Assembly (NCBI GenBank): GCA_934359255.1
Contig: CAKRLG010000012.1
Location: forward strand, 1-64,000
Direction of reading: 5' to 3'
Length of the DNA stretch: 64,000 bases
Source: an uncultured Ruminococcus sp.
GTDB lineage: Bacteria; Bacillota; Clostridia; Lachnospirales; Lachnospiraceae
Part shown: one piece after another, positions 7,559 to 16,607 of the stretch
Numbering within the stretch: the stretch's first letter is position 1
Layout: the number at the start of each line of letters is the position of its first letter
Made by a program: the position numbers and the translations under genes
Notes under the pieces: model-generated
Database searches by the model: none
Seen by the model: the letters and a program-made list of their open reading frames with translations, nothing else
Told to the model about the DNA's origin: nothing

Positions 7559-10315
7559 ATGCCAAAATCAAGAATCTATGAAATTGCACAGGAATTAAAT
7601 AAAACAAACAAGGAAGTTATTGAATTTTTAAAGGAGAAAAAGGTAGAAGTTAAGAGTCATATGAGTACATTGGAAGAAAAAGATGAAAAAATGGTCCGGG
7701 ATGCATTTGCCGGAAAAAATGAAGGAAAAGAAGAGAAAAAAGAAGCAGCAGACCGCCCGAAAAAGAAATCTAATCTGATTCAGGTATTTCGTCCGCAGAA
7801 CGCACAGACCCAGGAAGGTAAGAATTTCAGAAGAAACAAACCGCAGTCTGACAGAAACGGACAGGACAGACCGGCAAGAGGAAACGGTGAAGGAAACCGC
7901 AGTGGATATCAGAACCGTGACAATCAGAACCGAGACGGTCAGGAGAGAAGATTCAACGGTCAGGGAAGAAGAGACAATCAGAACCGTGACGGCCAGAGCA
8001 GAGATGGTCAGGAGAGAAGATTCAACGGTCAGGGAAGAAGAGACAATCAGAACCGTGATGGCCAGAACAGAGACAATCAGGGCGGACGCCGCTTTGATAA
8101 CAGAAATGGCCAGAATAATAACCGTTATCAGGGACAGAACAACCGTCAGGACGGTGGAAACGGAAGCCGTCGCTTCGATGGTAACAGAGACGGTCAGAAC
8201 AGAGACGGCCAGAACAGAGACAATCAGGGCGGACGCCGCTTTGATAACAACAGAAACGGTATGAACCGTGACAACAGAGACCGCGACGGAAGAGAAAACA
8301 ACGGCCGCAGAAATGAACGCAGAGATTCCAGACCGGCTATGGACAGCATGGATCTGGGTCTGGCAAGAAAACCGGTCAGAGACGTAAAGAATAAAGAAAA
8401 AGATAAAGAAAAAGAACGCGAAAGAGAAGAGAAAAAGACCCAGGACAGAAGAAACGGACAGGGATCCAACCGTCCGAACCAGGGACGTTTTCAGAAGAGC
8501 AGACTGCCGAAAGCGTTGCAGAAACCTGCCCGTCCGCAGCCGAAGGAAGAAAAGAAAGAAGTAGTGAAAGAGATCACACTTCCGGAGAAAATGACGATTC
8601 GCGAACTGGCTGAAAAGATGAAGATGCAGCCGGCAGTGATCGTTAAGAAGCTGTTTATGGAAGGAACTATGGTTACGGTAAACCATGAGATCGATTTTGA
8701 AAAAGCACAGGAAATCGCACTTGACTATGATATTATCGCAGAACAGGAAGAAAAAGTGGATGTGATCGAGGAACTGTTAAAAGAGGAAGAGGAAGATCCG
8801 AAGGATCTTGTTCCGAGACCACCGGTTGTCTGCGTTATGGGACACGTTGACCACGGTAAAACTTCACTGCTGGATGCGATCCGTAAGACAAATGTAACCG
8901 ACCGTGAGGCGGGTGGTATCACACAGCACATCGGTGCATATGTGGTATCAATCAAAGGACAGAAGATCACATTCCTGGATACTCCGGGACATGAAGCATT
9001 CACCGCTATGCGTATGCGTGGAGCAAATTCCACCGATATTGCTGTTCTGGTAGTTGCAGCGGACGATGGTGTGATGCCACAGACTGTAGAAGCAATCAAC
9101 CATGCAAAAGCAGCAGGTGTTGAGATCATTGTTGCGATCAACAAAGTAGATAAACCGAGTGCCAACATCGAGAGAGTAAAACAGGAACTTTCCGAGTACG
9201 AACTGATTCCGGAAGACTGGGGCGGAAGTACTATTTTCGTTCCGGTGTCCGCAAAGACTCACCAGGGTATCGAGGAACTGCTGGAGATGATCCTGCTGAC
9301 TTCCGAGGTATGCGAACTGAAAGCCAACCCGAAGAGAAAAGCCCGTGGTCTGGTTATCGAGGCACAGCTTGACAAAGGAAAAGGTCCGGTTGCTACTATT
9401 CTGGTACAGAAAGGTACGCTGCATGTGGGTGACTTTATCGCAGCCGGAGCTTCCTCAGGTAAAGTCCGTGCGATGATGGATGATAAGGGACGCCGTGTCA
9501 AAGAAGCAGGTCCGTCTACACCGGTAGAGATCCTTGGTTTGTCAGATGTACCGAATGCAGGTGAAGTTCTGGTGGCTACCGAAAACGATAAAGAAGCAAA
9601 GAACTTTGCAGCAACCTTTATTTCTGAAAATAAAAACCGTCTTCTGGAAGAAACCAAAGCGAAGATGTCTCTGGATGATCTGTTCAGTCAGATTCAGGAA
9701 GGTAATCTGAAAGAATTGAACATCATCGTAAAAGCCGATGTACAGGGATCTGTGGAAGCGGTAAAACAGAGTCTGGTGAAACTGTCCAACGATGAAGTTG
9801 TCGTTAAGATCATTCATGGTGGTGTAGGTGCGATCAACGAATCCGATGTAACACTGGCATCTGCATCCAACGCGATCATCATCGGATTCAACGTTCGTCC
9901 GGATGCAACCGCAAAAGCAACCGCAGAACAGGAAGGCGTAGATCTGCGCCTGTACCGTGTCATCTATCAGGCAATCGAAGATGTAGAAGCTGCTATGAAG
10001 GGTATGCTGGATCCTGTCTTCGAAGAGAAAGTCATCGGTCATGCAGAAGTCCGGCAGATCTTCAAAGCATCCGGTGTCGGTAATATTGCCGGAAGTTATG
10101 TACTGGATGGCACATTCCAGAGAGGTTGTACGGTAAGAATCTCCAGAGAAGGAAAACAGATTTTCGAAGGACCACTGGCATCTCTGAAACGATTCAAAGA
10201 TGATGTGAAAGAAGTAAAAGCCGGTTATGAATGTGGTCTGGTATTCGAAGGATTCAACGATATCCAGGAACTGGATCAGGTAGAAGCTTATATCATGGTA
10301 GAAGTACCGAGATAG
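7559..10315 (+). CDS. infB: Translation initiation factor IF-2
   Basis: The 918-residue GTPase that delivers initiator tRNA. An N-terminal IF2 helical subdomain (1-50) is followed by a long disordered linker (about residues 80-320) rich in Asn, Arg, Asp, Gly and Gln and built from repeated units. A second IF2-N domain and the G domain follow: GHVDHGKT at 428-435, then DTPGH and NKVD. Domains II to IV complete the protein. The start is the ATG at 7559 after GGTGG. The linker contains a 69-base direct repeat (see findings). Confidence 0.96.
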   Translation: MPKSRIYEIAQELNKTNKEVIEFLKEKKVEVKSHMSTLEEKDEKMVRDAFAGKNEGKEEKKEAADRPKKKSNLIQVFRPQNAQTQEGKNFRRNKPQSDRNGQDRPARGNGEGNRSGYQNRDNQNRDGQERRFNGQGRRDNQNRDGQSRDGQERRFNGQGRRDNQNRDGQNRDNQGGRRFDNRNGQNNNRYQGQNNRQDGGNGSRRFDGNRDGQNRDGQNRDNQGGRRFDNNRNGMNRDNRDRDGRENNGRRNERRDSRPAMDSMDLGLARKPVRDVKNKEKDKEKEREREEKKTQDRRNGQGSNRPNQGRFQKSRLPKALQKPARPQPKEEKKEVVKEITLPEKMTIRELAEKMKMQPAVIVKKLFMEGTMVTVNHEIDFEKAQEIALDYDIIAEQEEKVDVIEELLKEEEEDPKDLVPRPPVVCVMGHVDHGKTSLLDAIRKTNVTDREAGGITQHIGAYVVSIKGQKITFLDTPGHEAFTAMRMRGANSTDIAVLVVAADDGVMPQTVEAINHAKAAGVEIIVAINKVDKPSANIERVKQELSEYELIPEDWGGSTIFVPVSAKTHQGIEELLEMILLTSEVCELKANPKRKARGLVIEAQLDKGKGPVATILVQKGTLHVGDFIAAGASSGKVRAMMDDKGRRVKEAGPSTPVEILGLSDVPNAGEVLVATENDKEAKNFAATFISENKNRLLEETKAKMSLDDLFSQIQEGNLKELNIIVKADVQGSVEAVKQSLVKLSNDEVVVKIIHGGVGAINESDVTLASASNAIIIGFNVRPDATAKATAEQEGVDLRLYRVIYQAIEDVEAAMKGMLDPVFEEKVIGHAEVRQIFKASGVGNIAGSYVLDGTFQRGCTVRISREGKQIFEGPLASLKRFKDDVKEVKAGYECGLVFEGFNDIQELDQVEAYIMVEVPR
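7933..8070 (+). repeat. In-frame 69-base tandem repeat inside infB
   Basis: Two adjacent near-identical copies of a 69-base unit (23 codons) begin near 7933 and 8002. They encode a unit of the form [19 protein letters not shown] further related pair of segments encoding [11 protein letters not shown] occurs near 8067 and 8213. Being in frame, slippage would change only linker length. Confidence 0.85.
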
Positions 10316-10344
10316 GCTTTTATACCGGATTGAGGTGATAAAAA

Positions 10345-10728
10345 ATGAGAAAAAACAGCATAAAAAATACAAGGATCAACGGCGAAGTGATGAAAGAATT
10401 AAGTCTCATCATCCGTCAGGAGATCAAAGATCCCAGAATTCATATGATGACATCCGTCACTTCTGTGGAAGTGGCACCGGATCTGAAAACCTGCAAGGCA
10501 TACATCAGTGTGATGGGTTCCGATGAAGAAAAGAAAGATACCATTGCCGGTCTTCGTAGTGCGGAAGGCTATGTACGCCGCCAGCTGGCAAAACGTCTGA
10601 ATCTTCGTAACACACCGGAGATTCAGTTCGTACTGGATCAGTCGATTGAATATGGTGTTCATATGTCCAGATTAATTGACGAGGTAAATAAAGAGACCCC
10701 GGAAAGGGATGAGGAAGATGATAAATAA
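10345..10728 (+). CDS. rbfA: 30S ribosome-binding factor A
   Basis: A 127-residue cold-shock and 16S maturation factor with a KH-like fold. Recognisable features are the N-terminal NTRINGEVMKELSLIIRQEIKDPRI and the mid-protein KTCKAYISVMG. GAGGTGATAAAA precedes the ATG. It lies 29 bases after infB and overlaps the start of the next gene, which indicates translational coupling. Confidence 0.94.
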   Translation: MRKNSIKNTRINGEVMKELSLIIRQEIKDPRIHMMTSVTSVEVAPDLKTCKAYISVMGSDEEKKDTIAGLRSAEGYVRRQLAKRLNLRNTPEIQFVLDQSIEYGVHMSRLIDEVNKETPERDEEDDK

Positions 10729-11671
10729 TATTGCATCTGTACTTGAGGGTGTAACCACAGCAGCCATCGCCGGTCACGTAAGACCGGACGGTGACTGCGT
10801 GGGCTCCTGCATGGGAATGTACCTGTATCTGAAAGAAAATTACCCGCAGATCCAGACAGATGTTTATCTGGAGGAAGTACCGGAAGTCTTTCATTTTATT
10901 CAGGACATCGATCAGGCGAAACAGGAATGGGAAGAAAAAGAATACGACCTGTTTCTGGAATTTGATGTCAGCAGCGCAGACCGGATCGGCGTTGCCGGTC
11001 AGGCAGTGAATACGGCGAAAATAACCGTGTGCATCGATCATCACATCACGAATAAAGGACTTGCACAGAAGAACCAGATCGTCCCGGACGCAAGTTCTAC
11101 CTGTGAAGTGCTCTATGAACTGCTGGAGCCGGAAAAGATCAACAAAGCCTGTGCGGAAGCACTGTATACCGGGATCGTTCACGATACCGGTGTATTCCAG
11201 TACAGCTGTACCGGAACCAGAACCATGGAAATTGCAGGTCAGCTGATGGCAAAAGGCATTGATTTTACCAGTATCATCAAGGATTCTTTCTATACAAAAT
11301 CCTACGCGCAGAATCAGATCATGGGACGTACGATCATGGAGAGTATCATGCTTCTGGATCAGCGGTGTATCGTGGGTTATGTGAGAAAGAAAGACATGGA
11401 TTTTTACGGTGTGACACCGAAAGATATGGATGGTATTGTCAACCAGTTACAGAACACCCGTGGTGTGGAAGTTGCCATCTTTTTATATGAAATCGGTGTG
11501 CAGGAGTATAAAGTCAGCATGCGTTCCAACGGCAAAGTGGATGTGGCGAGAGTGGCTTCTTATTTTGGCGGTGGAGGCCATGTGAAAGCAGCAGGATGTA
11601 CCATGCAGGGATCAGTGTTCGACGTGGTAAACAGTCTGACACTGGATATAGAAAGACAGCTTCAGGAGTAA
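10718..11671 (+). CDS. nrnA: DHH/DHHA1 phosphoesterase, NrnA-like
   Basis: A 317-residue Mn2+-dependent phosphoesterase of the nanoRNase/pAp phosphatase type. DHH motifs are present: GHVRPDGDCVGS (19-30) and CIDHHITN. The DHHA1 motif GGGGHVKAAG is near the C-terminus. Expected substrates are oligoribonucleotides, pAp or cyclic dinucleotide breakdown products. The ATG at 10718 has GGAAAGGG at a better distance than the ATG at 10709. It overlaps the end of rbfA. Confidence 0.88.
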   Translation: MINNIASVLEGVTTAAIAGHVRPDGDCVGSCMGMYLYLKENYPQIQTDVYLEEVPEVFHFIQDIDQAKQEWEEKEYDLFLEFDVSSADRIGVAGQAVNTAKITVCIDHHITNKGLAQKNQIVPDASSTCEVLYELLEPEKINKACAEALYTGIVHDTGVFQYSCTGTRTMEIAGQLMAKGIDFTSIIKDSFYTKSYAQNQIMGRTIMESIMLLDQRCIVGYVRKKDMDFYGVTPKDMDGIVNQLQNTRGVEVAIFLYEIGVQEYKVSMRSNGKVDVARVASYFGGGGHVKAAGCTMQGSVFDVVNSLTLDIERQLQE

Positions 11672-11680
11672 AGAAAACAT

Positions 11681-12589
11681 ATGGAAAGAAGCGGTGTAAT
11701 CAATATATACAAAGAAGCAGGCTATACATCTCATGATGTGGTGGCGAAGCTTCGTGGAATCTTAAAACAAAAAAAGATCGGTCATACAGGAACCCTGGAT
11801 CCCCAGGCACAGGGTGTCCTGCCGGTCTGCCTTGGAAAAGGAACCAAACTGTGTGATCTGCTGGCAGATCATGATAAGGAATACGAGGCAGTGCTTCGGT
11901 TGGGAATCACCACCGATACCCAGGATATGGAAGGAACGATCCTGAAGGAGTCGTCAGTGCAGGTGCCGGAAGAAGAAGTCCGCACCTGCATTCTTTCATT
12001 TCAGGGAGAACAGATGCAGGTTCCACCGATGTATTCCGCACTGAAAGTGAATGGAAAGAAACTGTACGAACTGGCACGGGAAGGTAAAGTCGTGGAGCGA
12101 AAAGCCAGACCGGTTACCTTTCATAACATAGAGGTTCTGTGGATGGAACTTCCCAAAGTAAAGATCCGGGTGCAGTGTTCCAAGGGAACATATATCCGGA
12201 CCTTATGTAACGATATCGGTGAAAAGCTGGGATGTGGCGGTTGCATGGAAGAACTTCTGCGTACCCGGGTGGAGCGGTTTGGATTAACAGACGCGGTAAA
12301 ACTGGCTGAAGTACAAAAAGTCATGGAAGAAGGTAATATAGAACGTTTGATCCTTCCGGTAGACAGGATGTTCGATCAGTATCCGGCTGCGAAAACGACA
12401 CCGCAGGGTGATCTTCTGGTACATAATGGAAATCGGATTTTTCCGGAACTGTTACAGGAGGATCCCAGGGTGGATGGCGGTTATGTCAGAGTTTATGACA
12501 GCCGGGAGATATTTATAGGACTGTATGAGAAAAAAACAGATCAGATGATACCGGTGAAAATGTTTTATCGAAAAGAAAATGAGGCGTAA
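11681..12589 (+). CDS. truB: tRNA pseudouridine(55) synthase
   Basis: A 302-residue enzyme that isomerises U55 in the T-arm of tRNAs. The catalytic block GHTGTLDPQAQG contains Asp40. Further family motifs KTFIRTLC-type (KGTYIRTLCNDIG) and a C-terminal PUA-like region are visible. AGGAG precedes the ATG at 11681, nine bases after nrnA. Part of the conserved rbfA-nrnA-truB-ribF run. Confidence 0.95.
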   Translation: MERSGVINIYKEAGYTSHDVVAKLRGILKQKKIGHTGTLDPQAQGVLPVCLGKGTKLCDLLADHDKEYEAVLRLGITTDTQDMEGTILKESSVQVPEEEVRTCILSFQGEQMQVPPMYSALKVNGKKLYELAREGKVVERKARPVTFHNIEVLWMELPKVKIRVQCSKGTYIRTLCNDIGEKLGCGGCMEELLRTRVERFGLTDAVKLAEVQKVMEEGNIERLILPVDRMFDQYPAAKTTPQGDLLVHNGNRIFPELLQEDPRVDGGYVRVYDSREIFIGLYEKKTDQMIPVKMFYRKENEA

Positions 12590-12678
12590 CGATCCTGCAG
12601 GCAATATTCTGTGAGATGTTTTGTCCGGTAAAAGCAATTGGAAAAACAGTTGCGACAGAGAGAAGAATGGAAAGAGAC

Positions 12679-13611
12679 ATGAAATATATTACAAAAAATC
12701 TGGATTTTCAATTGGATAAAAGAAGTGTGGTAACACTTGGAAAATTTGACGGCGTTCATAAGGGTCACAGCAAACTGATCAACCGGGTTCTGGAAATCGG
12801 CAAAGAAGGATATGAAACGGCGGTATTTACCTTTGATGTTTCTCCTCTTGTCAGACTGGGAACCAGGATCAAGCGGACGATTCTTACGAATGAAGAGCGC
12901 AGGATTCTGCTGGAACGCCGGGGAGTGGACTGTCTGGTGGAGTGTCCGTTCGTTCCGGAAATCATCCAGATGGAGCCGGAGGATTTTATCAGAGAGATTC
13001 TGGTTAAACAGCTGCGTGCCGCTTATGTGGTTGTGGGACCGGATTTTCACTTTGGGCATAACAGAAAAGGAACTCCGGAACTGTTACAGAAGATGGGGAC
13101 TCAATATGGATTTGAGGTGGAAATTTTAAGCAAAGAAACGCGGGAAGAACGCCCGATCAGCAGCACCTGGATCCGTGAGGTACTTCAGGAAGGAAATATC
13201 GAGAAAGTCAATGAGCTCCTTGGCTACCGGTACTTTGTGCTGGGAGAAGTGGTACATGGAAGACAGCTGGGACGTACCTGGGGACTTCCGACGATCAATC
13301 AGGTGCCGGAAGACGGAAAACTACTTCCACCGTTTGGTGTCTATGCATCGAAAACTTTTATCAAAGGTAAAACGTTTTATGGAATCTCCAATGTGGGTGT
13401 GAAACCCACCGTGGAAGTGCCGTTTGCAGGTGTAGAGACGTATTTGTTTGACTGCGATGAGGATCTGTACGGGGAAGAGGCCTGGGTGGAATTTTATCAT
13501 TTTGTGCGCCCGGAGTGCAAGTTTGACTCGGTGGAAGAACTGAAAGCTCAGATTCAGAGAGATGCCAGTTCAGGAAAGCAATATTTTGAAAAAAGAGGTT
13601 TACATTGCTGA
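12679..13611 (+). CDS. ribF: Bifunctional riboflavin kinase/FAD synthetase
   Basis: A 310-residue enzyme converting riboflavin to FMN and then FAD. The N-terminal adenylyltransferase domain carries GKFDGVHKGH (21-30) and a later ISSTWIR. The C-terminal flavokinase domain has GRTWGLPTINQ. The ATG at 12679 gives the usual length and has GGAAAGAG nearby; earlier in-frame starts would add an atypical extension. The 3' end contains the -35 of the rpsO promoter. Confidence 0.93.
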   Translation: MKYITKNLDFQLDKRSVVTLGKFDGVHKGHSKLINRVLEIGKEGYETAVFTFDVSPLVRLGTRIKRTILTNEERRILLERRGVDCLVECPFVPEIIQMEPEDFIREILVKQLRAAYVVVGPDFHFGHNRKGTPELLQKMGTQYGFEVEILSKETREERPISSTWIREVLQEGNIEKVNELLGYRYFVLGEVVHGRQLGRTWGLPTINQVPEDGKLLPPFGVYASKTFIKGKTFYGISNVGVKPTVEVPFAGVETYLFDCDEDLYGEEAWVEFYHFVRPECKFDSVEELKAQIQRDASSGKQYFEKRGLHC

Positions 13612-13627
13612 GAGCATATGGTATACT
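13599..13627 (+). promoter_or_regulatory. Sigma-A promoter, rpsO
   Basis: TTTACA (13599-13604) and TATACT (13622-13627) are separated by 17 bases. The -35 lies inside the last codons of ribF, so rpsO has its own transcript start at about 13634 and a leader of roughly 80 bases. Confidence 0.75.
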
Positions 13628-13716
13628 ATCCAAGTATGAGTTAGCCCATATTCAGATATCGGATACTCCGACCATTTCTTAATATGTGGCGATTGAAAAA
13701 ATAGGAGGAAAACAAA

Positions 13717-13983
13717 ATGATTTCTAAAGAAAAGAAACAGGCTATCATGGCTGAATACGCAAGAACAGAAGGCGACACAGGTTCACCGGAAGTACAGGTA
13801 GCTGTACTGACAGCAAGAATCCAGGAGCTGACAGAGCATCTGCAAACACCCCCGAAGGACCATCATTCCAGAAGAGGTCTGCTGAAAATGGTAGGTCAGA
13901 GAAGAGGTCTGCTGGATTACCTGAAGAAAACAGATATCGAAAGATATCGTGCACTGATTGAAAAATTAGGAATCAGAAAGTAA
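13717..13983 (+). CDS. rpsO: 30S ribosomal protein S15
   Basis: An 88-residue primary 16S rRNA-binding protein. Family sequence is clear: [24 protein letters not shown] and [26 protein letters not shown] precedes the ATG. The leader contains pairing segments that could form an autoregulatory S15-binding structure (see findings). It is followed by a strong hairpin and then pnp, the usual gene order. Confidence 0.98.
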   Translation: MISKEKKQAIMAEYARTEGDTGSPEVQVAVLTARIQELTEHLQTPPKDHHSRRGLLKMVGQRRGLLDYLKKTDIERYRALIEKLGIRK

Positions 13984-14009
13984 TTCAACTGCACAGAGAA
14001 AAGAATGGC

Positions 14010-14040
14010 GAGGGGTGGAAGGTATTCTTCCATCCCTCTT
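14010..14040 (+). terminator. Hairpin after rpsO
   Basis: A twelve-base stem (GAGGGGTGGAAG / CTTCCATCCCTC, one G-U pair) with a five-base loop. It is followed by only TT, so it may be a partial terminator or an RNase processing site between rpsO and pnp. Confidence 0.65.
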
Positions 14041-14280
14041 ATCTTAATCTGTATAAGACAGTGGGAAAAGGGAAAATATATCCCGCCGGATACTGTCGAT
14101 TACCGTAAGATGTCGGAAAGGATGCCGAGACCACTGAAAAGCATATTGCCAAAGCAAGATAAGGTTACCGGGGAGTGTGTTTTTCAGTTGTTTCGGAGCA
14201 TATCCGCCGGCAGAATGTTGCTGAGAACAGAGTGAACAGTAACGAAAAATCGCCCAGAGGGCAGAAAAAGGAGAAAATGT
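14041..14280 (+). other. rpsO-pnp spacer, no gene recognised
   Basis: About 240 bases of leader upstream of pnp. A frame of 76 codons (14005-14235) has no ribosome site and reads through the rpsO hairpin, so it is not called. The only notable element is AGTGAACAGTAACGA near 14230, which also occurs downstream of the topoisomerase operon near 5020. Confidence 0.5.
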
Positions 14281-16377
14281 ATGTACAAAAGTTATTCTAT
14301 GGAACTGGCAGGAAGAACACTGACAGTTGACATCGACCGCGTGGCAAAACAGGCAAATGGCGCAGCATTTATGCATTATGGTGATACCGTTGTACTTTCT
14401 ACCGCAACCGCATCAGAAAAGCCAAGAGAAGGAATTGATTTTTTCCCGTTAAGTGTAGAATATGAAGAAAAAATGTATGCAGTAGGAAAGATCCCGGGTG
14501 GATTTAACAAGAGAGAAGGAAAAGCGTCCGAGCATGCGATTCTGACATCTCGAGTGATTGACCGTCCGATGCGTCCGCTGTTCCCGAAGGATTATCGTAA
14601 TGATGTTACCCTGAATAACATGGTAATGTCTGTAGATCCGCAGTGCAATCCGGAAGTAGTAGCAATGCTTGGCTCCTCTATCGCAACCTGCATCTCCGAT
14701 ATCCCATTTGACGGACCGTGTGCAGCAACACAGGTGGGTATGATCGATGGTGAACTGATCATTAACCCAACACTGGAGCAGAATGCAAAATCTGACCTGA
14801 AACTGACTGTTGCTTCCACAAGAGAAAAAGTCATCATGATCGAGGCCGGAGCAAATGAAGTTCCGGAAGCAAAGATGATTGAAGCTATTTTTGAAGCTGA
14901 TAAGGTCAACAAAGAGATCATTGCATTTATCGACAAAATCGTAGCTGACTGCGGAAAAGCAAAACACAGCTATGAATCCTGTGCGGTACCGGAAGAATTG
15001 TTCGCAGCGATGAAAGAGATCGTAACACCGGAAGAGATGGAAGTTGCGGTATTCTCCGATGACAAACAGACAAGAGAAGAAAATATCCGTCAGGTGACAG
15101 CAAAACTGGAAGAAGCATTTGCTGATAATGAAGAATGGCTGGCTGTTCTGGGCGAAGCTGTGTATCAGTACCAGAAAAAGACTGTTCGTAAGATGATCCT
15201 GAAAGATCACAAACGTCCGGATGGTCGTGCAATCACACAGATCCGTCCGCTGGCTGCAGAAACTGATATCGTACCACGTGTTCACGGTTCTGCCATGTTT
15301 ACCAGAGGACAGACACAGATCTGTACCATCACCACACTGGCTCCTCTGTCCGAGGGACAGCGTCTGGATGGACTGGATGAGTTTGAGGTGGGAAAACGTT
15401 ACATGCATCACTATAACTTCCCGTCCTACTCTGTAGGTGAGACAAAACCGAGCCGTGGACCGGGACGTCGTGAGATCGGTCATGGCGCACTGGCTGAGAA
15501 AGCTCTGGTTCCGGTACTGCCAAGCGAGGAAGAATTCCCATATGCAATCCGTACCGTATCTGAGACATTCGAATCCAACGGATCTACTTCTCAGGCAAGT
15601 ATCTGTGCATCTACCATGTCTCTGATGGCAGCAGGTGTACCGATCAGAAAACCGGTAGCAGGTATCTCCTGTGGTCTGGTAACCGGCGAGACCGATGACG
15701 ATTACATTGTTCTGACCGATATCCAGGGTCTTGAGGACTTCTTCGGCGATATGGATTTCAAGGTAGCAGGTACTCATGATGGTATCACAGCGATCCAGAT
15801 GGATATCAAGATCCATGGTCTGACCCGTCCGATCATTGAAGAGGCTATTGCAAAGACCAAACAGGCAAGAGAATATATTCTGACCGAAGTTATGGAAAAA
15901 TGTATCGCAGGTCCGAGAGAGCATGTGAATGAATACGCACCGAAGATCGTTCAGATCAAGATCGATCCGGAAAAGATCGGTGATGTGGTAGGTCAGAGAG
16001 GAAAAACCATCAATGCGATCATCGATGAAACCGGTGTGAAAATCGATATCACAGATGACGGAGCAGTTTCTATCTGCGGAACAGATCAGAAGATGATGGA
16101 TAAAGCAATCCACTATATCCAGACCATCGTAACAGATTACAAAGAAGGCCAGATTTTCACCGGTAAAGTAGTAAGCATCAAAGAATTCGGTGCATTTATC
16201 GAATTTGCTCCTGGAAAAGAGGGTATGGTTCATATCTCCAAGATCGCAAAAGAGCGTATCAACCGGGTAGAGGATGTTCTGACGCTGGGTGATGAAGTCA
16301 AAGTGATCTGTATGGGTAAGGATAAGATGGGAAGAATGAGCTTCAGCATCAAAGACGTACCTGCAGACGAAAAATAA
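14281..16377 (+). CDS. pnp: Polyribonucleotide nucleotidyltransferase (PNPase)
   Basis: The 698-residue phosphorolytic 3'-5' exoribonuclease of RNA decay. Two RNase PH domains flank an alpha-helical domain, with the second core carrying RRE(I)GHGALAE. KH (GQRGKTINAIIDETGVKIDI) and S1 (GQIFTGKVVSIKEFGAFIEF) domains complete the C-terminus. AAAGGAG precedes the ATG at 14281. A strong terminator closes the transcript. Confidence 0.97.
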   Translation: MYKSYSMELAGRTLTVDIDRVAKQANGAAFMHYGDTVVLSTATASEKPREGIDFFPLSVEYEEKMYAVGKIPGGFNKREGKASEHAILTSRVIDRPMRPLFPKDYRNDVTLNNMVMSVDPQCNPEVVAMLGSSIATCISDIPFDGPCAATQVGMIDGELIINPTLEQNAKSDLKLTVASTREKVIMIEAGANEVPEAKMIEAIFEADKVNKEIIAFIDKIVADCGKAKHSYESCAVPEELFAAMKEIVTPEEMEVAVFSDDKQTREENIRQVTAKLEEAFADNEEWLAVLGEAVYQYQKKTVRKMILKDHKRPDGRAITQIRPLAAETDIVPRVHGSAMFTRGQTQICTITTLAPLSEGQRLDGLDEFEVGKRYMHHYNFPSYSVGETKPSRGPGRREIGHGALAEKALVPVLPSEEEFPYAIRTVSETFESNGSTSQASICASTMSLMAAGVPIRKPVAGISCGLVTGETDDDYIVLTDIQGLEDFFGDMDFKVAGTHDGITAIQMDIKIHGLTRPIIEEAIAKTKQAREYILTEVMEKCIAGPREHVNEYAPKIVQIKIDPEKIGDVVGQRGKTINAIIDETGVKIDITDDGAVSICGTDQKMMDKAIHYIQTIVTDYKEGQIFTGKVVSIKEFGAFIEFAPGKEGMVHISKIAKERINRVEDVLTLGDEVKVICMGKDKMGRMSFSIKDVPADEK

Positions 16378-16395
16378 AATAAACAGAAAAATGAG

Positions 16396-16432
16396 AGGCC
16401 GGAGAACTATTTCCTAGTTCTCCGGCCTTTTT
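16396..16432 (+). terminator. Rho-independent terminator after pnp
   Basis: A fourteen-base perfect stem (AGGCCGGAGAACTA / TAGTTCTCCGGCCT) with a five-base loop runs into five T residues. It closes the rpsO-pnp unit. Confidence 0.93.
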
Positions 16433-16494
16433 GTATAAAACAGAAGGTATTTGCAAAACACGGAGATTCTGTGGGCAGGAGTAAAGAAAAATGA

Positions 16495-16523
16495 TAGACA
16501 CTGCGTTGAAAATAAAGTATAAT
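16495..16523 (+). promoter_or_regulatory. Sigma-A promoter, REC-GGDEF-EAL gene
   Basis: TAGACA (16495-16500) and TATAAT (16518-16523) are 17 bases apart, about 85 bases before the start codon. Confidence 0.65.
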
Positions 16524-16607
16524 ACAATAGATGTATTGACGAATATACGTCAATGACGAAAGAAGCAACAGGGGAGTGGTTGTTACCATTTGTTTGGAGA
16601 AGATATA

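Noticed and set aside
7887..8264. A 125-codon plus-strand frame inside infB
   Set aside because: It is a shifted reading of the infB repeat region, rich in Thr/Arg/Glu repeats, without its own ribosome site.
14005..14235. Small gene between rpsO and pnp
   Set aside because: It reads through the rpsO hairpin, has no ribosome site and no similarity that I recognise.
14449..16233. A 594-codon open frame on the minus strand opposite pnp, and similar long minus-strand frames opposite lipoprotein, scpA and other genes
   Set aside because: They mirror the codon bias of the plus-strand genes, have Cys/Phe/His-rich composition, no ribosome sites and no recognisable domain.
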